NCBI RefSeq assembly: GCF_001866655.1
Contig: NZ_MLYR01000001.1
Coordinates: 1 to 45,535, forward strand
DNA from: Bacillus sp. MUM 116
Lineage (GTDB): Bacteria > Bacillota > Bacilli > Bacillales > Cytobacillaceae
Length of the DNA stretch: 45,535 nt
Direction: 5' to 3'
In this document: positions 8,046-15,620 of the stretch, piece by piece
Position numbering within the stretch: the stretch's first letter is position 1
How the letters are laid out: every line of letters starts with the position of its first letter
Made by a program: the position numbers and the translations under genes
Notes under the pieces: generated by a model
The model's database searches: none
What the model was told of the DNA's origin: nothing
Seen by the model: the letters and a program-made list of their open reading frames with translations, nothing else

Positions 8046-8270
8046 TCATTCTTCTTTATAAAATCGCTCACCGGTTTCCGGGTTAAAGTAAACAACTAAT
8101 CTTTTATTTGTGGTTGGATCAATCGAGACTTCATTTGTCCGGACGAAACCTTTAGGAACTTGTTGTCCATGCTTCGTTTTAAAGCGGCGGTCCCAGATAA
8201 ACCAGGAACCGATGATTAAAATAATAAGAATGACGAGTTGGATACCGTAATAACCCAAAATCCATTTCAT
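8046..8270 (-). CDS. Small membrane protein downstream of YbjQ
   Basis: 74 residues: one N-terminal membrane helix (about residues 4-25, YYGIQLVILIILIIGSWFIW) followed by a hydrophilic tail ending in NPETGERFYKEE. No known domain. Its ATG is three bases past the stop codon of the YbjQ-family gene, so the two are surely co-transcribed and perhaps translationally coupled. A joint membrane or envelope role is a guess. Confidence 0.75.
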   Translation of the reverse strand: MKWILGYYGIQLVILIILIIGSWFIWDRRFKTKHGQQVPKGFVRTNEVSIDPTTNKRLVVYFNPETGERFYKEE

Positions 8271-8273
8271 CGT

Positions 8274-8594
8274 CTATTCCTTTTCCGCAATAACAGCTGT
8301 TCCATAAGCAACAATTTCACTCATATTTTGACCGATTTCACCAGAGTCAAAACGCATCATAATAATAGCGTTTGCCCCCATCGCCTGAGCGTTTTTCACC
8401 ATGCGGTCCATTGCCTGCTTTCTGGCATCTTCCAGCATTTCTGTATACTGATTAATTTCTCCACCTACGAGCCCTTTTAGAGACGCAACGATATCCTTAC
8501 CAATCCCTCTTGCCCTTACGGTTAAGCCAAATACCGGACCTACTACTTCTGTAATTCTATGATTCGCAATATTTTCGGTTGTTACGATGACCAT
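8274..8594 (-). CDS. YbjQ family protein (UPF0145)
   Basis: 106 residues, full length for the family. Conserved features seen: VTTENIANHRITEVVGPVFG at the N-terminus, the RDI-like GIGKDIVASLKGLVGGE segment, and GANAIIMMRFDSG. Members form pentamers of the YbjQ/DUF74 fold, often described as heavy-metal binding, but no firm function is known. First gene of a two-gene operon with the small membrane protein at 8046. GGAGCGGATTTCAT precedes the start codon. Confidence 0.92.
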   Translation of the reverse strand: MVIVTTENIANHRITEVVGPVFGLTVRARGIGKDIVASLKGLVGGEINQYTEMLEDARKQAMDRMVKNAQAMGANAIIMMRFDSGEIGQNMSEIVAYGTAVIAEKE

Positions 8595-8953
8595 ATGAAA
8601 TCCGCTCCCTTATTAAAATTAGTCCTACAAGATTATTTTACTTTGCTAAGTATAGAAAATGCCATTACTTTTACAATGTCTTGGTAAATTTATCCTAAAC
8701 GAGGAAAGTTACCCCATTATTTATAGGCAAAAGGCTTGTTAAATATTAGAAATTATTTCCTTATAATGAAGTTAGGAAAATAATATCCTTCTTAGTGAAT
8801 ATGGATGGAGAAATTTTATGGATAATGAGATCTCAAAATAGTTCTTGTAACTAAGGGTATTAGCTATAATCCCTATAATCTCCCTCCTGTTAAAGATCCT
8901 TATATATATCATGGAGAACGGCGCTTGTAATCTCTTTATTCTTAAGGAAAAAT
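8595..8953. other. Intergenic stretch with a gene remnant
   Basis: Holds the promoter region of the YbjQ pair and, on the plus strand, a -10-like TATAAT near 8763 followed by the short disrupted reading frame described at 8818. Nothing else recognisable. Confidence 0.4.
8818..8930 (+). pseudogene. Possible frameshifted short gene
   Basis: GGATGGAGAAATTTT precedes an ATG that reads MDNEISK then TAG. If one A were restored in the A run, the frame would continue IVLVTKGISYNPYNLPPVKD and on to a TAA at 8928, giving 37 protein-like residues. The family is not recognised. This may be a decayed gene or coincidence. Confidence 0.3.
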
Positions 8954-9436
8954 CTAATCAATTTTTTTAATACAAGATAAATCCTTCTCAAACATCACCA
9001 TATCCAATGCTCTTATCCCATTTTCATAAATGGGGGTGGGATACTTTTTAAAGAAATCCTTTTTTATTTCAACCATTCTAAACCCAACTTTTTGATAAAA
9101 AGCAATGTTGGCTATACTGGAATTGGCGGTTCCGACTAACATTTTCTTCATTCCCTTTGATCGGTATTTTTTAATAGCCTCCATAACAACTTGTTTACCA
9201 ATCCCGCTTCCTCGGAATTCTTCAACGATCGCAATATTCTTAAGTTCGACCATATCATTTGCATGAAATATAAATAAGGTAACCCCAACAGGAATTCCAT
9301 CCCAGCAAATTACGAACATCTCACCATCATAAATATACTCCTTAACCGCCTCTTCGCTCTCATCAGCTAAAATAAGATAATCGAAATATAGGATTCTTTT
9401 TTCTTGTCCAACTGGCTCTAGTGCAACACTTTTCAT
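8954..9436 (-). CDS. GNAT-family N-acetyltransferase
   Basis: 160 residues from the ATG at 9436, chosen because TATGGAGGAACCC precedes it; the frame is open upstream to 9472 without a comparable site. Acetyl-CoA binding motif A is clear: VELKNIAIVEEFRGSGIGKQ with the R-G-S-G-I-G pyrophosphate loop, then NIAFYQKVGFR as motif B. It transfers an acetyl group from acetyl-CoA to an unknown amine. Single gene; neighbours give no hint of substrate. Confidence 0.88.
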   Translation of the reverse strand: MKSVALEPVGQEKRILYFDYLILADESEEAVKEYIYDGEMFVICWDGIPVGVTLFIFHANDMVELKNIAIVEEFRGSGIGKQVVMEAIKKYRSKGMKKMLVGTANSSIANIAFYQKVGFRMVEIKKDFFKKYPTPIYENGIRALDMVMFEKDLSCIKKID

Positions 9437-9472
9437 GGGTTCCTCCATATAAGCAGATTTACTCTTCCTCAT

Positions 9473-10000
9473 TTATCTATAAAATTGACTACTTAAAATC
9501 AATTGACGGACATTAATTAGCAGAGACCATTCCCTCTGTTCCTTGTTATTAATTTTAAAATTTCTTGATCTATCCTTCCACTTTTCTGATCCATCCATTT
9601 GTTTATCAACTCCCCAATATCTATATACAGATAAAAGCTAAAAAGAGACAGGGTCAAAAAAGATTTTTTTGAAAAAGCTCTTTCTTCAAAGCTTTGTTGT
9701 TGTTTGCATTAATATCTTAAAAATTTTCGAGAACAGCAGAGTTTTTTCTCTGTTGTAATCTATGAAGTAATCTATGTAGTAATCTCTGGTATTGCTTGTA
9801 TCATACCGAACTCCTCTATTGCTCATCCACAAACGATGCGCAGCCCATATTGAGCTTAGGATTGGTTCATTTTTCACCTTAAAAGACAGAGTGGTCTATC
9901 CATCTACTCAAATTGGCTTGTTGCAGTTGCTCACAGGCCTTTCACTCTTCCTATTTAAGAATGGTATCATAATAATTGAAAAATGATTTGGAGGGTTAGA
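9473..10000. other. Gene-free stretch with a possible decayed repeat
   Basis: No supportable gene. Around 9670-9715 GCTCTTTCTTCAAAGC, CTTTGTTGTTG and ATTAATATC resemble, loosely and in the same order, the left half of the MITE-like element at 39557 and 45359. The minus-strand open frame at 9686-9877 lacks a convincing ribosome-binding site. Confidence 0.3.
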
Positions 10001-10399
10001 ATGAAAAAACTAGTAAAAGTCGTTGCCGCTATTATTGAAAATGAGCAGGGTGAAATCTTATGTGCTCTTCGTTCCCCCGAAATGTCCACCCCCAATATGT
10101 GGGAGCTTCCAGGTGGGAAGGTGGAAGTAAACGAGGAAATTAGTACCGCATTAAAAAGAGAAATAGACGAGGAATTGGATTGCAGAATTGAAACAGCAAA
10201 AGAAGTTTTTAATGACAGCACCCATGAATATGAAACAATTATCGTAAATCTGCTATCGATTAAGTGCAAAGTTGTGGAGGGGTCCCCTGCACCAAGAGAG
10301 CATTCCAAACTCATTTGGCTGAAAAGAGAAAATTTAAATTCACTGAAATGGGCACCTGCTGATATTCCCGCCGTACAGCAATTGATCCATGAAAAATAG
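10001..10399 (+). CDS. MutT-like Nudix hydrolase
   Basis: 132 residues from the ATG at 10001 (GGAGGGTTAGA upstream). The Nudix box reads GGKVEVNEEISTALKREIDE followed by ELDC; the catalytic REIDEE is intact, while the box's usual last Gly is Asp here. The short single-domain layout beginning KKLVKVVAAIIENEQGEIL resembles MutT/8-oxo-dGTP or CTP pyrophosphohydrolases, which clean oxidised or non-canonical nucleotides. Exact substrate cannot be told. The stop codon is inside the terminator stem. Confidence 0.9.
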   Translation: MKKLVKVVAAIIENEQGEILCALRSPEMSTPNMWELPGGKVEVNEEISTALKREIDEELDCRIETAKEVFNDSTHEYETIIVNLLSIKCKVVEGSPAPREHSKLIWLKRENLNSLKWAPADIPAVQQLIHEK

Positions 10400-10425
10400 T
10401 CTTCTTGTATTCGAAGACTATTTTT
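10392..10425 (+). terminator. Terminator of the Nudix gene
   Basis: Thirteen-bp perfect stem AAAAATAGTCTTC / GAAGACTATTTTT with an 8-base loop and T run; overlaps the stop codon. Confidence 0.85.
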
Positions 10426-10533
10426 CATATTAAATGCCCTTTAACTAAACGTTTAATTAGTATATGCTAATTCGGGCAAAATCCTTATTCTATAGGATTA
10501 GCTGCTTTTAACCAAACGATTGATTAGAATATC

Positions 10534-10716
10534 CTAATCCTTCCTAATCCTCCGCGGCCGTTTAACTAGTTCCCCGCCACAATTCGGGCAATTGCTGCTC
10601 ATCTCTTCCGTACAAACTGGACAAAAGGTACATTCATAACTGCAGATATAGGCTTCACCGTCCTGCCGTAGTGATTGATTGCATTTTTCACAGATACTCT
10701 TCATTTCTAACGCCAC
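10534..10716 (-). CDS. DUF1272 zinc-ribbon protein
   Basis: 60 residues with the family signature CEKCNQSL, EAYICSYECTFCPVC and CPNCGGELVKRPRR. Eight cysteines in CxxC pairs predict one or two zinc sites. Function is unknown. It starts three bases after the stop of the PLP enzyme gene, so the two form an operon; whether it serves that enzyme is not known. Confidence 0.92.
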   Translation of the reverse strand: MALEMKSICEKCNQSLRQDGEAYICSYECTFCPVCTEEMSSNCPNCGGELVKRPRRIRKD

Positions 10717-10719
10717 GAC

Positions 10720-11688
10720 TTATCCCCCTAATTGTACAAGGTTAAGAAACCTTGACCATGATACATTTTGGCCGGTAACAACAACCGCTACCTTATGCCC
10801 CTTTATCTCCGTTCCCAATTGCTTCAAAGCTGCAAACCCTGCTGCCCCTGAAGGTTCAACAATATATTGATGCTTCAACATCGATTTCATTGCATCCACA
10901 ATCTCTTCATCGGTAACAGTTAGAATTCCATCAATATGTTCATGGATTATCGGAAACGTAATTGTCTCCAGCTCAATCGGCCCGCTCAGTCCTTCTGCAA
11001 TCGAAGGCTGTAAATCGACCGGAACGGCTTTACCATTTTGATGCCATACAGCAAATGTTGGGCTATTCTTGGGTTGAACACCCAAAATCTTTATCTTTGG
11101 ATTTACTGACTTAAGAGCAATGCACAAACCGGCAGTGAGACCACCGCCGCCCAAACAGGTAATCACGGTATCAACATCGGTTAGATCTTTTAAAATCTCT
11201 AAACCAATCGTCCCTCCCGCTTCAATCATGCTCCGGTTATTGTAAGCCGAAAGGAAAGTATAACCAGTTTCTTTGGCAGCTTTTAAAGCCGACAACCTTG
11301 CTTCTTCAATCGAATCAAAGTAAGTAATCGAGGCACCATAGCTTTCCAGTACTTTTACTTTGCTCTCATCTGCATCAAACGGTAAATACACAAACGCGGG
11401 AACGTTTAACTGACTAGCAGAATAGGCCAATCCAATTCCATGATTGCCGGCTGATGGGGCAATCACTCCACGTTCACGCTGATTTTTTTCCATAGTTAAT
11501 AGCTTATTTAAGGCTCCCCTCGCCTTAAAACTCCCGGTTATCTGGAGGTTTTCCAGCTTTAAATGAATATCTGAATCATATAAACGGCTCAGTTCCCCAG
11601 TGTATTCCAATGGCGTATGGCGGATGTAAGGTTTAATCCGCCCGTGAGCCTGGATAATATCCTGTAAGGTAATATGTTCAGAATGCAT
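10720..11688 (-). CDS. Threonine/serine dehydratase-family PLP enzyme
   Basis: 322 residues from the ATG at 11688 (GGGAGCTGACCGTT upstream; a longer frame exists to 11724). Fold-type II PLP enzyme: the Schiff-base lysine is K55 in GSFKARGA, the phosphate cradle is GGGGLTAGL, and SAGNHGIGLAYSA is the conserved asparagine loop. The family deaminates L-threonine or L-serine to 2-oxo acids, and some members are serine racemases. There is no C-terminal ACT-like regulatory domain, so it is a catabolic, TdcB-type length rather than biosynthetic IlvA. Divergent LysR gene and a palindrome between them suggest substrate-responsive control. Confidence 0.9.
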   Translation of the reverse strand: MHSEHITLQDIIQAHGRIKPYIRHTPLEYTGELSRLYDSDIHLKLENLQITGSFKARGALNKLLTMEKNQRERGVIAPSAGNHGIGLAYSASQLNVPAFVYLPFDADESKVKVLESYGASITYFDSIEEARLSALKAAKETGYTFLSAYNNRSMIEAGGTIGLEILKDLTDVDTVITCLGGGGLTAGLCIALKSVNPKIKILGVQPKNSPTFAVWHQNGKAVPVDLQPSIAEGLSGPIELETITFPIIHEHIDGILTVTDEEIVDAMKSMLKHQYIVEPSGAAGFAALKQLGTEIKGHKVAVVVTGQNVSWSRFLNLVQLGG

Positions 11689-11770
11689 AACGGTCAGCTC
11701 CCTTGGTAATAACGTTATGAACATTCTACTCCTTTACGTAATCCCAGAGATAATACCGTTAAGTTATAGA

Positions 11771-11791
11771 GTCATAACCTTTCGTTATGAC
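11771..11791. promoter_or_regulatory. Palindromic LysR-type operator candidate
   Basis: Perfect inverted repeat GTCATAAC and GTTATGAC separated by five bases, containing the T-N11-A form expected for LysR regulators. It lies between the divergent dehydratase and LysR genes; a related AACGTTATGA half-site occurs near 11708. Confidence 0.65.
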
Positions 11792-11865
11792 CCTAGTTTT
11801 CATTTAAACATTGAAATGAAATGTAATACACTATAAATACCAATACCTAACAAGGATTTGATCGA

Positions 11866-12732
11866 ATGTTTAAACTTGCCCAACTTCATTACTTTGTTAC
11901 CACAGTAGAAGCCGGTAGTGTGACCCAAGCAGCTAAAACTCTCTTTATCTCGCAGCCTGCCCTCTCAAAACAATTATCCTTACTTGAAAAAGAACTAAAT
12001 TGTGAGTTGTTCCAGCGGAAAACGACGGGCATCGAGCTCACGAAGGCAGGCAAATTTTTTTATGATAAGGCCGGTGTCATCATGAGAGAGGCAGAAAGTC
12101 TGGCCAAATCTATGGAAGCTTTCTCCCAGAAAGACAAAATAAAAATTGGGGCACTTCCCAGTATCGGAAGCTATTTTCTGCCTAGCGTCATCAGTAAAAT
12201 CGGTCCTTCCTTTAAGGTGGAGTTAACTATTAAAGGCACTACACAGGAATTAATTGACCTATTGGAATCCGATGTTATCGATTTTGCCTATGTTCAAGAC
12301 ACTAGTAATCTTAAAAGTAATATAAAGTGTAAGACACTATTCTCGGAGCCATACGATGCTATCCTCCCTCTATCACAGACCAATGAATCAACTATTACTC
12401 TGGCAGATTTTCTACAGCAGAACTTGATTCTACAAAAACAACCGTGTGATATCCGCGTATACTTTGAGAAATATTGCAGTCAACAGAACTTGAATCCTAA
12501 TGTATCCATTGATCTGGAAGCCAATGAATCCATTATCCCTTTTGTCAGCAAAGGAATTGGTTCATCTATCTTACCAAGGATGGTGACCAGCCAAGTCCAA
12601 GACCATTCAACTAAAATCGTTCTGCTTGAAGAGGAGAAACTAAAAAGGCGTGTGGATTTTTTATATAAGCCGATGTTAAAAGAGATTGCGTTGGTACTGA
12701 TAGCTTACTCGCTTGAATCTTACAGCATTTAA
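11866..12732 (+). CDS. LysR-family transcription regulator
   Basis: 288 residues. N-terminal winged helix-turn-helix at residues 3-62 (LHYFVTTVEAGSVTQAAKTL and SQPALSKQLSLLEKEL), then a substrate-binding co-inducer domain from about residue 90. Divergently oriented to the PLP dehydratase with a perfect palindrome in the shared 177-base gap; by the usual LysR arrangement it should control that gene and itself. The effector is probably an amino acid or its keto acid (inference). AAGGATTTGATCGA is a modest ribosome-binding site. Confidence 0.92.
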   Translation: MFKLAQLHYFVTTVEAGSVTQAAKTLFISQPALSKQLSLLEKELNCELFQRKTTGIELTKAGKFFYDKAGVIMREAESLAKSMEAFSQKDKIKIGALPSIGSYFLPSVISKIGPSFKVELTIKGTTQELIDLLESDVIDFAYVQDTSNLKSNIKCKTLFSEPYDAILPLSQTNESTITLADFLQQNLILQKQPCDIRVYFEKYCSQQNLNPNVSIDLEANESIIPFVSKGIGSSILPRMVTSQVQDHSTKIVLLEEEKLKRRVDFLYKPMLKEIALVLIAYSLESYSI

Positions 12733-12823
12733 CTAAATGAATCCGTTAGTAAATACCAATTATTCCAACTACTATTATAATATTTTCTCCTAAAAAAACA
12801 CGAATTAAAAGAGGGATAATGAA

Positions 12824-13270
12824 ATGATAAAAGGTTTATATGAAGCTCATTTACCTGTTAGTAATTTACAACAATCAATTGATTTTTATCAAACATTAGG
12901 TCTAAAACTTTATAAAAGATATGATAATGTTGCTTTCTTTTGGATTGAGGAAGGGAAAAGTTGGATTGGATTATGGGAAGGTCCAGAATCAAAAATTCCT
13001 TATCATGTATCGTTGAGACATATAGCATTTTATGTTGATTTAGAAGATATAAAGCAAGCCAAGAATTGGTTAGAGGAACGCGGAATTAAGGTAAAGGCGG
13101 AATTTGGTATAGAACCAAAAGAACCTACTGTTGTTCCTAACCAGGCTCACGCAATGATTTACTTTGATGACCCCGATGGGAATAGTTTAGAGTTTATTAC
13201 AAAATTACCGAAAGAAATTGACCAATCGCAAAAAATATATTTAAGTGAGTGGGAGAAGTTCTATTCATAA
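12824..13270 (+). CDS. VOC/glyoxalase superfamily protein
   Basis: 148 residues with two beta-alpha-beta modules: HLPVSNLQQSIDFYQTLGL at the start, RHIAFYVDLEDIKQAKNWLE in the middle and the closing FDDPDGNSLEFIT. Metal ligands of the superfamily would be His9, His67-68 and the final Glu. Members range from glyoxalases to fosfomycin thiol transferases and dioxygenases; there is no basis for choosing one. AGAGGGATAATGAA precedes the ATG. Single gene. Confidence 0.88.
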   Translation: MIKGLYEAHLPVSNLQQSIDFYQTLGLKLYKRYDNVAFFWIEEGKSWIGLWEGPESKIPYHVSLRHIAFYVDLEDIKQAKNWLEERGIKVKAEFGIEPKEPTVVPNQAHAMIYFDDPDGNSLEFITKLPKEIDQSQKIYLSEWEKFYS

Positions 13271-13453
13271 CTCTCTTCAACTACTATTGATTAAATAATC
13301 CTTTTTTCATATGGAAAATATTTAAATTGAACCATATTCAAACTAAATTATAATTTCAATTTTTGATACTAGCGAATTTTTATAAAAAAGCCGACAACCC
13401 AGAAAAACTCCTATGTTATTATTAGATATATTATTTAATAAGGTAAAAATAAA

Positions 13454-13720
13454 ATAGGAAAAACAAGAAAAAGAAATCAAAACGCAAACAAAAGGAAGCT
13501 TCGGCAGTGTAGAATTCACTGCTCTAAATGTAATCACAGGTTTGAAGCCCCTTGGGAAACCATCTGGGATATCCAGGAGCTCACTCATGGATATGTGGGC
13601 GATCATTTGTACAGTACATATATTAGCTGCGAAAAATGCGGTGAAATTTGTACAGGTGAAGAAAATGAGGAAGTACACAAGCCCATTGGATCCATCACCG
13701 ATGATGACCTACCATTCTAA
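13454..13720 (+). CDS. Zinc-ribbon protein, 88 codons, apparent ATA start
   Basis: A 267-base open frame ending in TAA encodes a basic N-terminus (IGKTRKRNQ), two CxxC knuckles (HCSKCNHRFEAPWETIWDIQ and SCEKCGEIC) and an acidic tail ending DDDLPF. The composition is clearly protein-like. However, there is no ATG, GTG or TTG before the first knuckle, and an in-frame TAA lies 12 bases before the ATA at 13454. AATAAGGT sits nine bases before that ATA, the right place for a ribosome-binding site. Either ATA is used as the start or the original ATG has mutated. It is followed 85 bases later by the nuclease gene on the same strand. Family unknown to me. Confidence 0.6.
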   Translation: MGKTRKRNQNANKRKLRQCRIHCSKCNHRFEAPWETIWDIQELTHGYVGDHLYSTYISCEKCGEICTGEENEEVHKPIGSITDDDLPF

Positions 13721-13805
13721 ATCTATCAGGCAGTATTGGTAATCATTTAACACTCCATGACGGCATCATGTTGGATACATCACTTTATAGGAGGAGGAAC
13801 TATCC

Positions 13806-14753
13806 ATGTACGTTCACCGTGACTTTCCTGAATTTTCATGGTCTAATTCACGGCATAAAACATTCCTGGAATGTTCGCGAAAATATTTCCACCAATACTA
13901 TGAATCACATAATGGCTGGTTATATGAAGCGCCGGAAGAAAATAAGTCCGCATACCGGCTTAAAAATATCAAAAACCTTCCCATCCTCTTGGGAGATTTA
14001 ATCCACAAAGCGATTGATTGGCAGCTTAAAAATTTCCTTAATGGCAAAAGCCTGTTTACGGAAGATGAAATGACCGTTTTGGTCACGCGAAGTCTAAATA
14101 AAGCCTACCTGGATTCAACCAAGCATCGACAACACTGGTTCCATAAGCCAAAAAGGTACCAAATGCTCAACGAAATCTATTATGGAAACGGGCTTAGCAA
14201 AGATGCCATTGCCGCTACAAAAATGAAGCTCGAGCTGTGCGTGAAAAACTTTTTTACCAGCAAGACCTACCAGGATATTCTGACAAAACTGGAGATGCAG
14301 GTGCTGCATTCGGAGGATTTTCAAACATTTGAGGCCAATGGTGTCGAGGTGTTCGTTGTATTGGACTTTGTTTACAAAGATGTAAGTCAGGAAAAATGGA
14401 TTGTCGTTGACTGGAAAACAGGGAAAGAATCCGAGGATGACCGTAAACAGCTCGCCTTTTATGCTCTTTTTCTATCAAAACAACACAATATCCCGATTGA
14501 GGATATCATCCTTCGCAATGAATATTTGCTTTCGGGCAAATGCCAGGAATATAAATTAACCGAGTTTGAAATCGAGTCTGCTCAAGAATTAATGAATGAT
14601 AGTATCTATCATATGTTGAAATACCTTGAAGACCCTGTGAAAAATAAGCCGCTAAGTATTGAGCAGTTTGGAATGAACCCTTCGAAAAAGTGTCAGAACT
14701 GTAATTTTAGGGAGAAATGTTTGGTTACTCATAATTCAATTGAAAAAGCCTAA
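13806..14753 (+). CDS. PD-(D/E)XK nuclease with Fe-S cysteines (Cas4/AddB-like)
   Basis: 315 residues. The N-terminal FLECSRKYFHQYY matches the start of RecB/AddB/Cas4-type nuclease domains; the catalytic core shows VLDFVYKD then WIVVDWKTGK (Asp plus D-x-K), then a QLAFYALFLSKQHN motif with the conserved Q and Y. The C-terminus has CQNCNFREKC, which with the early Cys makes the four-Cys pattern for a 4Fe-4S cluster. So it is probably a DNA exonuclease or endonuclease acting alone, as no helicase is adjacent. ATAGGAGGAGGAACTATCC gives a very strong ribosome-binding site. Neighbours are a zinc-ribbon protein upstream and an unknown protein convergent downstream. Confidence 0.85.
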   Translation: MYVHRDFPEFSWSNSRHKTFLECSRKYFHQYYESHNGWLYEAPEENKSAYRLKNIKNLPILLGDLIHKAIDWQLKNFLNGKSLFTEDEMTVLVTRSLNKAYLDSTKHRQHWFHKPKRYQMLNEIYYGNGLSKDAIAATKMKLELCVKNFFTSKTYQDILTKLEMQVLHSEDFQTFEANGVEVFVVLDFVYKDVSQEKWIVVDWKTGKESEDDRKQLAFYALFLSKQHNIPIEDIILRNEYLLSGKCQEYKLTEFEIESAQELMNDSIYHMLKYLEDPVKNKPLSIEQFGMNPSKKCQNCNFREKCLVTHNSIEKA

Positions 14754-14792
14754 ACCAGATGGAACAAATTCCTCCATGGTTCAGGCTTTTTT
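14743..14792 (+). terminator. Terminator of the nuclease gene
   Basis: AAAAAGCCTAAACCA pairs with TGGTTCAGGCTTTTT (one mismatch); a T run follows. The stem overlaps the end of the coding sequence. Confidence 0.75.
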
Positions 14793-14817
14793 GTTATGTA
14801 AAATAAAGATTTGTTTT

Positions 14818-15459
14818 TTATCCTGGAATAATGATCTCCACTTTCCCTTCCTGATTGATAATTTCAACCGCCTCGTCCGCAAACAAATAAGGAGTATCAA
14901 ATCGATCCTGTTTCTTGATTTCCAAATAACTATTATTAGTAGTCAGAACAGGAAAAACCGCGTTCGTTTTCTTGAATAGATTTTGAGTAACCTCAATTTC
15001 CGCCATTAAAATAATTTGTTTATTGGAAACAGAGAAAAATAGTTTACCAATTTCACTTTCGTTTTCATCCAAGATTTTGATCTGCTGGAGGATGGAAATC
15101 AGGCAGGTGACAAAGTCGTTTACATTCTCGATAGCTAAACCAGGTAACTGGACCTCCGCAAAAGCTTTATTCAGTCCGGTTTTGATTTCCTTAAAGGAAA
15201 ACACATCTTCGATTCGGATCGCTGCTTTTGTTTTTCCGATATTTTCAAACTTCTTTCTTGTTTCAAAAAGGTATTCCTTGATATGGCCGGTATAATGCTC
15301 CCGCTGCACAGCCAAATCTGTCACTTCCTGAATCCAGCGAATCTCTTTACTGCGGTTTCGGATCAATAACAAAAACGCATATACATCCTTTTCATCAAAT
15401 GTATGATTGACTAGCTTCTCATAATAATAGTTCAATAACAATTGTTCTTTTTTATCCAT
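14818..15459 (-). CDS. Hypothetical protein, 213 aa
   Basis: Not recognised. The first 90 residues are helical and charged (KKEQLLLNYYYEKLVNHTF and so on); the last 60 look like beta strands ending in GKVEIIIPG. No signal peptide, membrane segment or known motif. It is convergent with the nuclease gene, separated only by that gene's terminator, and has no operon partner. Start ATG supported by AGGAGCAAACC upstream. Confidence 0.7.
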   Translation of the reverse strand: MDKKEQLLLNYYYEKLVNHTFDEKDVYAFLLLIRNRSKEIRWIQEVTDLAVQREHYTGHIKEYLFETRKKFENIGKTKAAIRIEDVFSFKEIKTGLNKAFAEVQLPGLAIENVNDFVTCLISILQQIKILDENESEIGKLFFSVSNKQIILMAEIEVTQNLFKKTNAVFPVLTTNNSYLEIKKQDRFDTPYLFADEAVEIINQEGKVEIIIPG

Positions 15460-15620
15460 TGGTTTGCTCCTAGAAGAATTATTTCTATCCTATTGTAAAC
15501 TTATCCTTTTAAAAGGACAAACCTTCTAATGAACTAGATAAATAGGAAAAACTGAGAAAGAGTTGGGGGACGATTATTTAAGGAATCCCCCAAAGAAATT
15601 AATCTTAAGAACCTATTCCT

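Noticed and set aside
9686..9877. 63-codon minus-strand open frame
   Set aside because: Weak start signal, no recognisable protein pattern, lies in a gap with decayed repeat sequence.
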